Counted from the stretch's first letter, positions 44,465-55,510 are shown. The stretch is 64,000 nucleotides of DNA from Lasiosphaeria ovina (GCA_033439765.1 JAULSN010000007.1:1-64000), one strand, 5' to 3'. Program-made: numbers and translations. The notes: generated by a model not told the origin, from the letters alone.

Positions 44465-44830
44465 GTTCAACGCCACAAAATACATCTCCACTCTATTCGA
44501 TCGGCCTCACATGCATGCATGTACTTGACTGTATGCAAATCATGCCATTTTGACGTGTTGGCCAACAGCCAGCTCAACACCCTGATTTGCACCACATTTG
44601 ACGACTTTTCCTGGGAGGAACAATGCGCGCATGTTTATATGCCCCACTAACAAGCTCAACACCACAAAAAATATCGCCACTCTGTTAAATCGGCCTCACA
44701 TGCATACATGCACTTGACTGTATGCAAATTACGTCAATTCAACGAATTGGCTAACATCCAGCTCAACACCCTGATTTACACCACATTCAACGACTTTTCC
44801 TGGCTGGCCGCAATACGCGCATATTGACCA
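44465..44830 (+). repeat. 189-bp tandem duplication
   Basis: G(T/C)TCAACGCC/ACACCACAAAA starts at 44465 and 44654; both units contain TGTATGCAAAT and CAGCTCAACACCCTGATTT and TTTTCCTGG in the same order. No coding function is seen. Confidence 0.85.
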
Positions 44831-44989
44831 GTCAACACGGCTGCTGACTAAGGCCTGAAAATGAACATAGTTGACGAAAAGCCCGGACAACGCGTTTCCG
44901 GGCCTGCATTCGCATTCGGATTGATTTGCCCGGCATGCTCGGCATGTCAAAGGCCAAAAAAGCGGGTGCTTGGATACAGCTGCCAACGG

Positions 44990-45175
44990 TGCCCGCATAA
45001 TTACCTAGGAAAACCTTGAAATGAGGAACTCCCGGGGGCCCCTCGCTTGCATGGAAGCAGCACCCTTCCATCAAGTCACGGGGCGCGCCGTACCAAGAAG
45101 CCCGCGAGGAAGCCGAGCGCAACTTCGTCAAGGTGAAGGCGGAACCGCATGATGGGGATTCATGGTGACAATGAC
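44990..45175 (+). pseudogene. Fragment of the 45.98-kb gene family (exon 2 and C-terminus)
   Basis: GAAATGAGGAACTCCCGGG at 45017 corresponds to GAAATGAGGAACTGCCGGG in exon 2 of the 45.98-kb gene, and both are followed by TCGCTTGCA and TCAAGTCACGG / TCCAGTCACGG. The frame near the end reads EEAERNFVKVKAEPHDGDSW then stop, similar to MLEEVFEPGGDSW-stop downstream of the intact gene at about 47340-47395. Confidence 0.5.
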
Positions 45176-45319
45176 AACTTGATCCAGCCCGGTGGCGGCA
45201 CCCCTGTGGGCTCGCCGGGCACCGTACCAACTGCGCCCGAAGGCGGTCCCGGGTCACTGATTGGTTGTGAACATGAACATTGAGGAGACGGCGCGAAAGA
45301 GCGATCCTGTGCAGCCAGG

Positions 45320-45512
45320 ACATGACATTTGGTGCGCTTCAGGTGCCCTGGGCCCAAACCTTGAACTTGCATGGCGGTGGTAAGGTTCGTGAGCCAGCCG
45401 GTATGATGACTCTATCGGGGTAAGTGCCGTTTATTGACTTTTTGCTGTACCGCGGCAAGTGCCTGTGTCAACGTGTCAACCTTTCATGTATACGAGGTGA
45501 TGGGTATGAGCC
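45320..45512 (+). repeat. 180-bp direct repeat, copy 1
   Basis: CATTTGGTGCGCTT.A.GTGC, CTTGCATGGCGGTG.TAAGGT, TACCGCGGCAA.TGCCTGTG and GATGGGTATGAGC all recur in order at 52395-52572. A partial third copy follows at about 45525-45620. Confidence 0.85.
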
Positions 45513-45980
45513 ATTTATCGGAGCAGTGCCGTTCAATTGTTTTGACTTTTCGCTGTGCCGGTACCGCGGCAAATACCTGTTGACATAGGCTGTGTACGTA
45601 CGTGGTGATGGCTCGCGGGTTGGGAGCAAGTAGTGCAAGAAGATATCACTAGTAAGCGCGATACTTCCGGCTAGCCAACTGCAATAAAGTCACATTTCTT
45701 AACTCGGTGATGTATGTGACAGTGTTATGGCATTCCTACCCAAAGTAAATGAAGCCACACTTCCGAGGTCCGGCTGGCCGGCTATAATAAAGTTATATTT
45801 TCTTAGTATATAGAAGAGCTCCCCGGCCTTTGATGCAACACGAACCTGACATCGCTCGAACACCTTGCAAAGTCTTCCGCAGTAGGGCACTGCAGCCTTC
45901 TCTCAAGAACATCATACCCTCGCCGTCTTCCACGCAGGACACTACAGCCTCAATATCAACAACATCAACCATCGTTTAAT

Positions 45981-47200
45981 ATGTATCCCAACGGCCAAAC
46001 GCCAAAGCCTTCCGCGCAGGGCCAGGACACTGTAGCCCCGATAGAATTAGCGGCTTCACCACGGTTGGATATGCCTCCCGGCCACCAAACGCTAGGGACT
46101 TCCACGCGGGGCACTGCAGCCCCGAGGGGATTATCGCGACTAGCTCAGAGGAACCAAGTCATGCCCTCCCCGTCGTCCCCAACGTCGCCGCCTAGCCCGG
46201 CCACGCAGGTTTCTTCCATGCCCGTGCCGGACATACAGCTACCAGATTCTGTGGTGGCTGCACGTCCTAGCAACAACAATAACGACAACCAACTGCCTAT
46301 CAACCCGGAGCTATTGTCGGCGTCGGCTGCACCTAGCAGCAGCAGTAACAACGACAACCTGCCTGTAGACCCGGCGGTATTAGAGGCATCATCATGGCTC
46401 GATATGCTTGCCGGCCAAACACCAACGTCATTCGCGCCGCAGGGCACTGCAGCCCCGAGGGGGTCAATGGGGTTGAGGGGGTTGAGGGGACCGAGGGGAT
46501 CATCGTGGGGATCGACGGCATCATTGCTACCTTGGCCGATGGCGCGGCAAGCTCCGAGGAACCAAGTCATGCCCTCGGCCGCCACCGCCAAGCAATACCA
46601 GTACCAGCACCAGCACCAGTACCAGTACCAGCACCAGAACCAGTACATGCTAGCCCCGCCGTACATGCAAGCGACCCGGCCTCGAATGCCCGTGCCGTAT
46701 ATGGAGCTGGATTCCCTGACGTCGCCGGGCCCGGCCCCTCGGAACCAATCCATCCCCCCGGCCGCCACCACGCAATACCAGCATATACCGGCCCCTCGGT
46801 ACACGCAAGCGACCCGGCCTCGTATGCCCGTGTCGGATATAGGGCTGGACGGCATGCCTGCGGACCCGGCGCCGTACTGGGCGTCGGCTGCCCGGGATGA
46901 ACGCTTCAAAGTAAGTGTGCATTTTCCTCTGGTTTTGGCCAGGTAGTTGGTTAACCCTGTATACAGGAAAAGGAAAAGCGCGAAATGAGGAACTGCCGGG
47001 ACCCATCGCTTGCACAGCAGAACCATTCTATCCAGTCACGGGATGATATATTACGCGAGATCATGTATAAACTTGAACGGTATGGCCCTGTACTGTATGC
47101 ACTTGAACCAAGGAAGCGTGGGGCCCCGGACGACGGCGACGACGACGACGGCTACGGCGACGGCGGTGAGAGTCACCAAAGGAAGAAGGTCCGTCGGTAG
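45981..47200 (+). CDS. Uncharacterised Pro/Gln/Asn-rich protein, two exons, 387 aa
   Basis: Exon 1 is 45981-46910 (310 codons), exon 2 46967-47200; the intron has GTAAGT and CAG borders and joins in phase. The protein starts MYPNGQTPKPSAQGQDTVAP; contains Asn/Ser runs, a hexamer-encoded YQYQHQHQYQYQHQNQ tract (about 46592-46645), doubled RPRMPVPYMELD / RPRMPVSDIGLD; and exon 2 has RDDILREIMYKLERYGPVLY, an acidic DDGDDDDGYGDGG stretch and a basic end HQRKKVRR resembling a nuclear localisation signal. A TATATAG element lies about 160 bp upstream. Largely disordered; no family is recognised. It has a decayed paralogue at 19.4 kb and a fragment at 45.0 kb. A conserved C-terminal-like frame ending GDSW-stop at 47395 hints at a possible further exon. 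Confidence 0.6.
46911..46966 (+). other. Intron of the 45.98-kb gene
   Basis: 56 bp, GTAAGTGTGC to TATACAG, with GTTAAC as a possible branch site. Splicing keeps the frame open, whereas reading through ends at TAG 46944. Confidence 0.7.
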
Positions 47201-47440
47201 GGACTTGTGGAGGATGGGATCTGTTCGCCTGCTCCGGTCGTTCGAGGGGCCCGCATCCGCACCCGCACAGCGCCTGGGCACGCGAGGAAGCTGCATGCGA
47301 GGAAGCTGACTGCAACCTCATTAATTTGCGGCCGAATGACGCCTCTGCAGCGGATATGCTTGAAGAAGTCTTCGAGCCGGGGGGGGATTCATGGTGATAA
47401 CTCGATCCAGCCGGCGGCGGTCCGGGGGGAAGGGGACAGG

Positions 47441-47468
47441 GGGGTCGCTCATTCGTGTCTATTGTTGC
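47441..47468 (-). repeat. Dispersed motif copy 3
   Basis: Reverse complement reads GCAACAATAGACACGAATGA then GCGACCCC, preceded by ACTCCCTATACCCATAT as at 22.46 kb. Confidence 0.8.
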
Positions 47469-47489
47469 ATATGGGTATAGGGAGTCCAG

Positions 47490-47515
47490 TCGCTCTTCGT
47501 GTTCGTGTCTGTTGC
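47490..47515 (-). repeat. Dispersed motif copy 4 (diverged)
   Basis: Reverse complement GCAACAGACACGAACACGAA then GAGCGA, 22 bp from copy 3. Confidence 0.6.
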
Positions 47516-47619
47516 ATATTCTGAGTGTCTTTGGTTAGCCAAAAACACACCCTTAGATTGTTAGGAAAAGGGCCTCACATAGATCATTTGTTCAATATTA
47601 ACGCCTCACGATACCCAAG

Positions 47620-49012
47620 TTTGACCAGTATTTGGTCAAAACCGCGTTCAAGGCGGCCAAATACTACCTCGCGCAGCAGCTCTGTCTCTGCAGGCACGTC
47701 GCGTCTAAGCGCGCCACCACCAACTGGCTGATCAGGGGCTTTTTCCCATGACCAACGCCGACTTGGTGCGTGCTGCAAACCTCATGCGCACTCAAAGAAG
47801 TATTCCTCCGGGTCCCCTGCATCACAACTGGGCCAGGGACTGGCGAGATAAACATGCTGTATTCGAGTTCAAGGGAGCGAACTGCAAGGATGGATTCGAT
47901 GCCTACGCATATGTATGTGGATTTTCTTCGGTACTGCGGGCTTTTCGACATCATATAAACCTCTCAAATTACTCGCCCACTCCAGTCATATATTTACCGG
48001 CCCCTTGATGTCGGCGTCTATCAGAGCCTCAAAAAGGCACATAAGAATAAGCTGATTGGACAAGTCAGGGGCTGGCATTTTAACCCTCGACCGCGTGGAC
48101 TTCAATAATTGGCCTGCGATAAAAGAAGAAGGCTGCAAAAGAAGTAACTTCTACAAAGGTTGGGAAAAAACTGGCTTGTGGCCCCCAGGACCGGATATAC
48201 CCTTTAAGGCACTGCGACGGGGGCGGTTCAAGACAGCATGGAATCGCTTTTTCCTATCCAGCTCGACCAAACCAGTCCCCCGAAAGCCCGAAGTGACCTG
48301 TCTGCTGCAGCAGCCATACAGCAAAAAACTCTCTTATGGAGTTCTCCTTCCAGGCAGGCAGTGAGCAGCCTGTGCACAGGAAGCGAAAGAGCCAGGCAGA
48401 GTCTCCCGTACAGGCTCAGGAAGAATGTCGGGATGGGCCTCCTTATGCCCGAGGGCGCGCCTGACTACGAGGATGCTTTGTTTTGGAAAGGTCTGCTGTG
48501 GGACAAAGCCACAACAGAGCGGGGGAAAAGCTCCCTTGTCGCCACCGTGCCTGCTCCTTTCCTCCTTGTCATCATACCGGGAATAGTGGCAGGGCGAGCT
48601 AGCCGTCCTGCCTTTGACTTGCATGCATGCTCTTACCTGGCCGAGAAAGAAGCCAAGGAAGAAAGACGAGGAATTCGACCGCACAGGGCGTGGGCATGGG
48701 CGTGTAAATATGCCCGGCGCAATAGATGACTTCATTCCTTTGGCTTCCTTCAGTCAAAAGCGAGTGAGCAACGCATTCGCCGGTCTTCTTCTTCTTCTTC
48801 TTCTTCTTCTTCTTCGGTTGACTTTATTCTTGGGTCCTCTCCTTCTCCAAGCGATGACGACGACGAAGACTCTGACGACGAAGTAGTCCTTATATCAGGG
48901 CAAAAGAATAGAAGCCCTGTTAATAGGGAGCCCGCCGAGCCCCCCGTTGCAAAGAAAGTAGCCATTGTGGTGCAGGAAAGGAAGGTTTGGGTGCCTGCAA
49001 GTCGGTCTCAGT
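47620..49012 (+). pseudogene. pogo/Fot-type (DDE_1) transposase with catalytic core deleted
   Basis: The N-terminal part reads QLVDQGLFPMTNADLVRAAN then LMRTQRSI and HNWARDWRDKHAVFE, matching the CENP-B-type second HTH. At about 47930-47990 the frame jumps to NYSPTPVIYLPAPLDVGVYQ and SLKKAHKNKLIGQ, the box at the end of the DDE domain (HSTH.TQPLDVGVF). So the region with the catalytic acids is missing. Then LDRVDFNNWPAIKEEGCKRS, NFYKGWEKTGLWPPGPDIPF, and after shifts a Ser-rich (CTT repeat) and acidic C-terminus VDFILGSSPSPSDDDDEDSD. TIRs were not identified. Confidence 0.75.
48784..48816 (+). repeat. (CTT)n microsatellite
   Basis: About eleven uninterrupted CTT/TCT triplets, inside the C-terminal region of the pogo relic (poly-Ser in frame). 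Confidence 0.95.
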
Positions 49013-49260
49013 GATTTTGGCCAGTCTGGGTGGGAAAATACCCCTGTCATAACCCCTATTGTTTACCTTTGACACGACTTTATTGGCTTGCAACAGGATC
49101 TACAACACACAAAAAAAAAAGCTTCCTTTGACAGGCCAGGGCTATATGTACATTTTGGCCAAGTTTTATCTTATCAGCACTCAATTTAGCTACACAATGG
49201 ATCATTGAGTACATGCGGCGTGGTTACATACAGAGGGTCGGCGGTTACAGGTAAAACGAG

Positions 49261-49620
49261 GTGCCTAGAGGTTCAGCCCGGTTTCTTCGCACGTGGACTT
49301 GGTGTGGGTGGCGATATACTGCTGCTGCTCTAGACAAGGCCGCTAAGGAAACCACTATCTTCACTTGCGTAACCGATGGTCAAAGTGACGAGGTATACGC
49401 CTACTATTCCCAGGACGAGCAGTACCACCAGAGCCTAGTAGCGCGCGAGAGCCTGCTTTCCTATCCTAACCTCAGCGGCGAGCTGATCCGGAACACAGGA
49501 GATACGCACGGAGCAAGTCGTACGAGCAAGCACGTCTGTTGGGTGCAGACTCGAAGGAGGAGGAGGAACCGAAACAAGAAAAGGTGGAAGCTAAGAGATG
49601 GGGATCATTCTAGCCGGTTT
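49261..49620 (+). pseudogene. Partial paralogue of the 40.3-kb gene
   Basis: TAAALDKAAKETTIFTCVTD and YHQSLVARESLLSYPN and ELIRNTGD match the intact gene's AALDKAAEETSVVTCITD, YHMNLIARESLLSYPN and DIIRNTQD. After a one-base shift near 49501 the frame reads YARSKSYEQARLLGADSKEE and EAKRWGSF followed by TAG where the intact copy has WPFQ. The N-terminal half is missing. Homology continues past the stop into the 3' flank (about 49660-49770). Confidence 0.75.
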
Positions 49621-49946
49621 GAGGAGGGGGGGAGGCTTTCTGGTAAAAGCTCGAGTGCTACACACATAGATTACACCAAAAAAATACAATCCAGCATTTG
49701 CAATTGCAATCCACCGAATCTAGTGTCCCTGCGTGTGCATATCCGCTAGAATTGTGGCTGTCTCCGCAACTGGGTCGGTGACAGGAGCGTTCGTCTAGCC
49801 GAGATTGAGTCACCCTGCGCGCCCAGGCCAACTAAGCTCCAATTTTTACCTGCAATTGAGGCCATCGCCAAATCCACCAAAACTACCAAAACCTTCCAAC
49901 TACAACCACCACAATACTATCAACCAAACAACACAACAACAACACG

Positions 49947-50067
49947 ATGTATCGTCGCGCAGGTAGGTGCGCCGCTTCATTTTCAATAGACAAGACTAAC
50001 AACAGGGACAACAGGGACTAGGAAAACACCACGGAAAACGCCCCTGCGCAGGCACGACGAACTGTGA
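49947..50067 (+). CDS. Possible small spliced gene or truncated gene start
   Basis: ATG 49947 lies after a CA-rich leader (ACAACAACAACACG), a frequent fungal translation-start context. MYRRA is followed by GTAGGT...CTAACAACAG (intron 49963-50005, 43 bp, branch CTAAC), then GTTGTRKTPRKTPLRRHDEL and TGA 50065. If TGA arose from CGA the frame would continue 19 codons to TAA 50122. The product is a short basic peptide of unknown function, perhaps the remaining start of a larger gene. Confidence 0.35.
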
Positions 50068-52010
50068 ATGGCCTCACACTCACATTCCCCCCCCTGCTCG
50101 CGGCGGCCGCGGCGGTAAGGCGGGCAGCGGTCGGCAATCTAGTACACGCTAAAGCTAGTTAGTGAGTGGCTTTGCGCCCGCAGGGAGCCCGGGTAACAAA
50201 GGGAGGCCCTGGCAGCCGGGGCGGCTGTGTTACAAAGACATCAACACCACGGGCATCACACACAACTTGTGCGGCGCCGCCGTTGCGATAAAGTTCGCGC
50301 CGGCGCGGCCGGAATGACTCACGTGCCCCTTGCCCTTGCCCTTGCCCTTGCGCTCCTTCTTTGGAGAACCCATCGAGGCACTCTCCCCCCCCCCCTAACT
50401 ACCCGTCAAGGGCCAAATTGCCTAATGACTAATTAAGGGGGTAATCCCCTTGGTCAAGGACCTTGATCCGCTATTTTATCATTGATTCGCCAACAGAACC
50501 GGGGTACGGTACTTCCCGCGCCATCAAAATAACTAGCAAACCAAAGTACACCTGCTTTTTCAAATAAATCGCATGCCTTGCCTGCATATCAAGTCCGTTG
50601 CATCCGCCGTTGGTGCGCACACCGCCAGTCCCGCCCACAGTCCTGCCCGCAATCCCATTCCGGCCGTCAAGGTTGAACCGAATCGACATCGACTGCCCAG
50701 GAGCCAAATTACCGTCAAGTCACAGCCAAACCCACGTCCACCGCTTGGGAACATTCGCGGCAGGCAGTACGGCACGTCCCGTAGATTGGCTCAGAGAGGT
50801 GCTCCCGGAACCGAGTTTCGAACTCGAGGGCGACCTTGCAGGCAGAGGCACATGGCAGACGCGTGATCGCGTCTTGCATTGTCGTACTGAGACCGGGATA
50901 TGCTCCCAGTTCTTCATGGCCGAGAAGGGCACAGCCAACATAACATAGTCGTGGGTCGAGTTGATCCAAGGGTCCGCGTTTTCCCCCGGGAACTGGAGAG
51001 TGACCCGTGTTTGAGTCTGGGGAGTACGTACTGGGCCCTCTCAACGCGGCAATTTAATATCGTCGTCGCCTTGTCGACGAGAGGCCCAAAGGAAAGCGGG
51101 AGCCGGTCCAGCCCTGCGCAGTTACCATTGATTAACTAAATGTTTAGGCTGAAGGGGTAGGAGGTGATCGACATACCCCCATACACGGTCCTCCACGTTG
51201 TGACGTTTGCGTGAATGCCCTCGTAGGGCTAGTTATTGATTCAGATCAGAAACGGTTCGATGCTAGACTGGGAGGAAGACCTTTAGACGGTGTGCACTGA
51301 CCTTTTCTCAAAACGAACAGGCCCCTTTTCCGACGAACTCAGGGTTTGTGCTATTTTGACCTCGCCGTGATATAGTTCGCCATAAACGCATATTCGCTAG
51401 TCGGTGGCCAGCGCCGCCTAGGACCCGGGCGCTTATAAGCCGGTTTCGGCTACCTGTCGGCACGGTACATGATCCTGGCGCGTACATGCCCGGGTCCGTG
51501 GCCAGCATGACATATAACCCCGGCGGGTACGCGCTAGTGCACATCGCCTAGCATAGCCCGTTGAAGAAACAAATATTGGTAGGCTCGCAGTAGTGGCTCA
51601 CGGGTGGCGTTGGGGTTACAGGGCACCAACGCGTCCGTCTTCTTCGGTGCTGTGTCGTAGCACGTGGTTAGTGTCATGGCCAAACGTGTGCTGTGCGTCA
51701 AGTTAGACCAAGGTATAGGTAGACGGCAATTCGATTTCGTGGGACAAGTTGATGGCCAGCCACCGAGGTGTCTAGTGTCCACAACCAGATTAGCGCTAAG
51801 CGGGTGAAAGGGGACGGGACAGTCTTATCGAGGTTGATTATTTTGCAGAAATGGTCTTCATAATCCATAGTCCCAACAGAACGGCAGCATATATCTGCCA
51901 AGTGTTAGCTAATTTCTCCCGTCGTGGGATCGGGGTACGGTACTATGGGTAGCCCTGGCCCCTAGGACCTGGCCCCTAGGACGCGCGAGGCGAGTGGCTT
52001 GGGTTAGCCG
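50068..52010. other. No confidently recognised gene; minus-strand coding remnants
   Basis: Minus frames at 51901-51698, 51782-51534, 51544-51308 and 51044-50715 are protein-like (e.g. YEDHFCKIINLDKTVPSPFT; SAYPPGLYVMLATDPGMYAP; YVGCALLGHEELGAYPGLST) and may be pieces of one decayed gene, but no family could be assigned. A CCCTTG hexamer repeat lies at about 50331-50357. Confidence 0.35.
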
Positions 52011-52394
52011 CCAGGGCAACCGCCTCAGCAAGCGCCGGCTTGAGCTCGCAGCCGACGGCCTCGCCGCCGGCGACTTCCGCTCCGTGAAGGCTTCAGCCGT
52101 TGCGTGGAGATTCTCCTACTAAAAGTTACGGCGCAGGCTCAAGGGCTCTCACTCGAGAGCCGAGAATGGTGGTAACAATATTAAGATGACGGAAGAAGAA
52201 GAGCCGGGGCTTCATTCCTGGATAAATATCCGTATGCGCCTGCGCTGGGCATGGCGTTTAAAAGGCATAAACTCTTTATATCTGCGATTGTGGGTCTGGC
52301 ATCCAGCTGAACATTTAGAATCCGTTGATCCAACTAAACTACCGACGACTTGGTCCTAATTGGAGCTCAAAAAGTCCCGCAGGCGGCGGAAACG

Positions 52395-52572
52395 CCCATT
52401 TGGTGCGCTTTATGTGCCCTGGGCGAAAACATTAATCTTGCATGGCGGTGATAAGGTTCGTGAGCCGGCCGGTATGACTCTGTTGGTGTCGTTTATTTGT
52501 TTAGCTTCTTGCTTTACCGCGGCAAATGCCTGTGTCAACCTCTAATGTGTACGTGATGATGGGTATGAGCTA
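52395..52572 (+). repeat. 180-bp direct repeat, copy 2
   Basis: Partner of 45320-45512; lies between the HTH and DDE parts of the pogo relic. Confidence 0.85.
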
Positions 52573-54219
52573 ATTCACATTTGTGATAAATCTAACTGTG
52601 GAAGTCCCTCCTTAAGGCTGTAAGTCTTATTGAAGCAGACAAAATATAATATGAATATGCGCATCTCGATAGGTTGTTACAATGTTGACAGCTTCCTAAT
52701 CGCCACCTGGCTGATAAAACCTCCATTAGGAATGAAGAGGAAGCAGGGCATGTTCCATCGTGTCAAAACAAAATAAAAGGTGCTTGTTCGACGAGCGGCA
52801 AAGTCGCATACAGACGTTGAGGGTATACTCGCTTCCTTCCATAAAGTTGTTGTGAGAATTCGATCTACGACGACAATATATGGAATGGCTGGCGTTCGTG
52901 TTGGTGTTGTAGAAAAGTTAATACGCGTATGGGCTTAGCAAGAAATCGACGAATTAGAGTCTTCCGACCCTAACTTCCGTGAGCTTGTTACCGTGATGGA
53001 AGTTATCTCTGCAACCGGGCATACGGTCCCGCCGTTCGTGATCCTTCCGGGCGTCAACCTTATAAATAAACACTTCGACAACAACCTCGCCGGCTAGAGT
53101 ATGTTGAGTACATGGCCAAAAGGGTAGGGAGATGACCAACTTGCGTTAAAGTGGTTCGCTCACTTGGAAATGCACTCCCGCCATCTCGACCACGCCGAAA
53201 AAAAGACTCTTGGTTCTCGATAATCACGGATGTAACCGCATATTCGAATTCCACCGCCGCTGTACTGCCGCGGCCGTGGCTCTTTCCTCTTTGCACCACA
53301 TTCTACACACTTCCTGCAGCCGCTTGATGTAGGCGTGTTTAGTATACATAAGCATTACTACCAACGGTCTATTTGGAAGAAGCTTATTACGGCCAGGTGG
53401 AATTCACCAAGCTAGACTTTCTAGCCGCTTTGAAGGACATTCGTGCGGAGGTAATGAGGCGATCCACAATAATCAATGCCTGGGCCGCATGCGGGTTGGT
53501 TCCCTACCGCCCTGACATGCTGTTGTCAACATTAGAGAACCGTCCTTACTTCGGCATTGAACAACGACGTCATGAAGCGAATGGCCCGGTATATATATAG
53601 GCGATGAAGAAGAACAGACTGCCGGGTGGAGGACGCCCAGTGCAATCAACTTCGTGAAGAATTCCGGGGCCGGATACCGGGCCAACGGGGCGCGATGTGC
53701 CCCGCTGACTTGGCAACACCACCAGGCCCTGAGTCTATATTTACAGACTGGTCCGTGCGATTACACCCCAAATTGAGCCTCGGGGATCATTCGAAATTAT
53801 GGTGACTTCATTACGGACGGACTCAACGACTGTATTAACATAGAGGCACCTCCGAGTCCTACTCTGGTACACGTCATGAAGAAAAGAGAGAAAGCGAAGA
53901 ATGCCCTCGCGATCTTTGCAGTCAAGGAAGCTTATGATAAGAAGGCATACCGGAAAAAGACTTCGGCTGAGATGATTCAGAAAGACAGGAGTCGGAATAA
54001 ACTTGTTGTTCGGCATCCAGCCACTGTTAACGATGCCCGGCTATGTGCAGGTACGGATGAATACAACCGTGTTGCTCTTTTTGCAGTCAGAAAAGAAAGA
54101 CACCCAAAAAGGATCTCGAGATGGAAAAAGCAACACTTCGGCGTTTGCTCGTAGGCTTCAAAATCATTCGCAACAACTGGATCAAGGACGAAAGAAGCCG
54201 CCTCCGTACTGCGGGAAGG

Positions 54220-54251
<32 letters not shown>
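54220..54251 (+). repeat. (CAA)n microsatellite
   Basis: Ten to eleven CAA/AAC triplets, encoding poly-Gln in the pogo relic C-terminus. Confidence 0.95.
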
Positions 54252-54382
54252 GCCCTAAAGCCGCATATCGACAACATCACTAATATAGACCGGCTTCTTG
54301 AAGAATATAGAAAAAGTGAGGTCATCACTCTTTAAAGAGAAGCGAATAAAAAAGAAATTAACAAGCAAGCCACCGCACTAGT

Positions 54383-54745
54383 GATCGGGGGCTCAGGGGC
54401 TGGGCAACAACGGAGGTTGTTTACACCCTTGCCTAATATAATCTAGTGTAATTTTCCATTTTTCTTTCTTCCCTGTCCTTAGCTTACCCACGTATAAGGT
54501 GGACCGCCGCCCTACCTCTGATCAGAGGCTCGCATAGCTCCTGACCTTATTTTTTTCCGGAACAGTCGCCAAAACATCACGTCTTTTTACCATTAATTGA
54601 GATGCCCAGACCAGTGCACGCAGTCGTGCCTTTTTCTTATTGTTTTGACCTTCTCGTGAGGGAACCTTGCATTTGCGCCCTCTAAGACTCGCCCTGATTC
54701 TACTGTTGTTTTTGATGTTGTGGCGTCTTTCCACCGCTTCATTGG
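54383..54745 (+). repeat. Long inverted repeat, left arm
   Basis: Its reverse complement matches 56732-57047: GGGGCTCAGGGGCTGGGCAA, TTGCCTAATATA.TCTAGTGT, CTCTGATCAGAGG, ACGTCTTTTTACCAT and TGTCTTTCCACCGCTTCA-like blocks in order. It has an extra segment of about 60 bp near 54635-54700. Confidence 0.85.
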
Positions 54746-54939
54746 CCCGCCCGGTTTCCGATGTCACTTACCACTATACTAGCTCCCGCCTAGGTATAAG
54801 CCGAAGCCGGTCACACTATGGGTATACAACAAGAAGAGAATACGGTTGGTTGAAGATGTCATTAGCAGCTGGCTTACAGGATCTGGCGATGGTCTCTTGA
54901 GGTCTGACCCCGACGACCACGACGGCGACCAAATTAGCT

Positions 54940-55510
54940 AGTTAACCGTTTCCGAGTCCCTGAGCCGAAATTTGCCTTCCTCGACAAGAAAACCTTTGCC
55001 CGCGGCGTCGTAGGCGTCACGAAAATCTACAGCGCCGACCACCCTATCCTTAAACATACTCTCTTTGAGTGGATGATCCGGATGGAGGGCAACAACTTGG
55101 CGGTGACAGGAGAGACGATGCAAGCCGCAGCCAAAAGCCTGTGGGCTTTGATGCCCGATTTCCGTTTGCTCAAGAAACCCGGGTGCACAAAAGGCTGGCT
55201 GGCTGGCTGGCTGGCTGGCTTCAAACGTCGGCACGGCATAAAGCATTACAAGCAGAACGGCGAGTCGGCGTCTGCAGACATGGCAGGTTCAAGGGAGGTT
55301 GTCGAAAGGATTCAAGATCTAATTCAGGGCTTTCATCTCGACGATGTGTACAATGCTGACGAAACCGGTCTCTTTCGCTCATTACTCCCGTTAAAACCCT
55401 CGCGACGAAAACACAGTCGGGAAGAAAGAAAAAGAAGAACCGCATTACCGTCATGCCTACAAGCAACGCCTCGGAGTGCGTGTTATTTGGTGTTGAGTTG
55501 GTTGTGTTTT
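54940..55510 (+). pseudogene. Second pogo/Tigger-like transposase fragment
   Basis: Frame-continuous reading PEPKFAFLDKKTFARGV, HPILKHTLFEWMIRMEGNNL, LWALMPDFRLLKKPGCTKGW, LAGFKRRHGIKHYKQNGESA, then REVVERIQDLIQGFHLDDVY and NADETGLFRSLLP. This is the CENP-B HTH followed by the D-D-V-Y-N-x-D-E-T-G-L-F block that contains the first catalytic Asp. The rest of the DDE domain is lost after 55440. A GGCT tandem (about 55196-55220) expands K-G-W to a W-L-A-G repeat. Confidence 0.8.

Larger units (their letters stand above)
52020..54335 (+). pseudogene. pogo-type (DDE_1) transposase relic
   Basis: A psq-type HTH remnant at about 52025-52160 reads NRLSKRRLELAADGLAAGDF and RSVKASAVAWRFSY. The DDE part at 52940-53600 reads LESSDPNFRELVTVMEVISA, GHTVPPFVILPGV, then HSTHFLQPLDVGVFS-like pieces and FTKLDFLAALKDIRAEVMRR, INAWAACGLVPYRPDML. 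A C-terminal region with a (CAA)n tract ends LLEEYRKSEVITL at 54335. The frame is shifted and interrupted throughout. The 180-bp repeat (52395-52572) interrupts the N-terminal half. Confidence 0.75.

Noticed and set aside
46145..47026. 293-codon open frame antisense to the 45.98-kb gene
   Set aside because: It is the antisense shadow of a low-complexity, GC-rich exon: long Trp/Tyr/Cys runs (the reverse of the CAGTAC/CAGCAC repeat) and no family features. The sense gene has an in-phase intron and paralogues.
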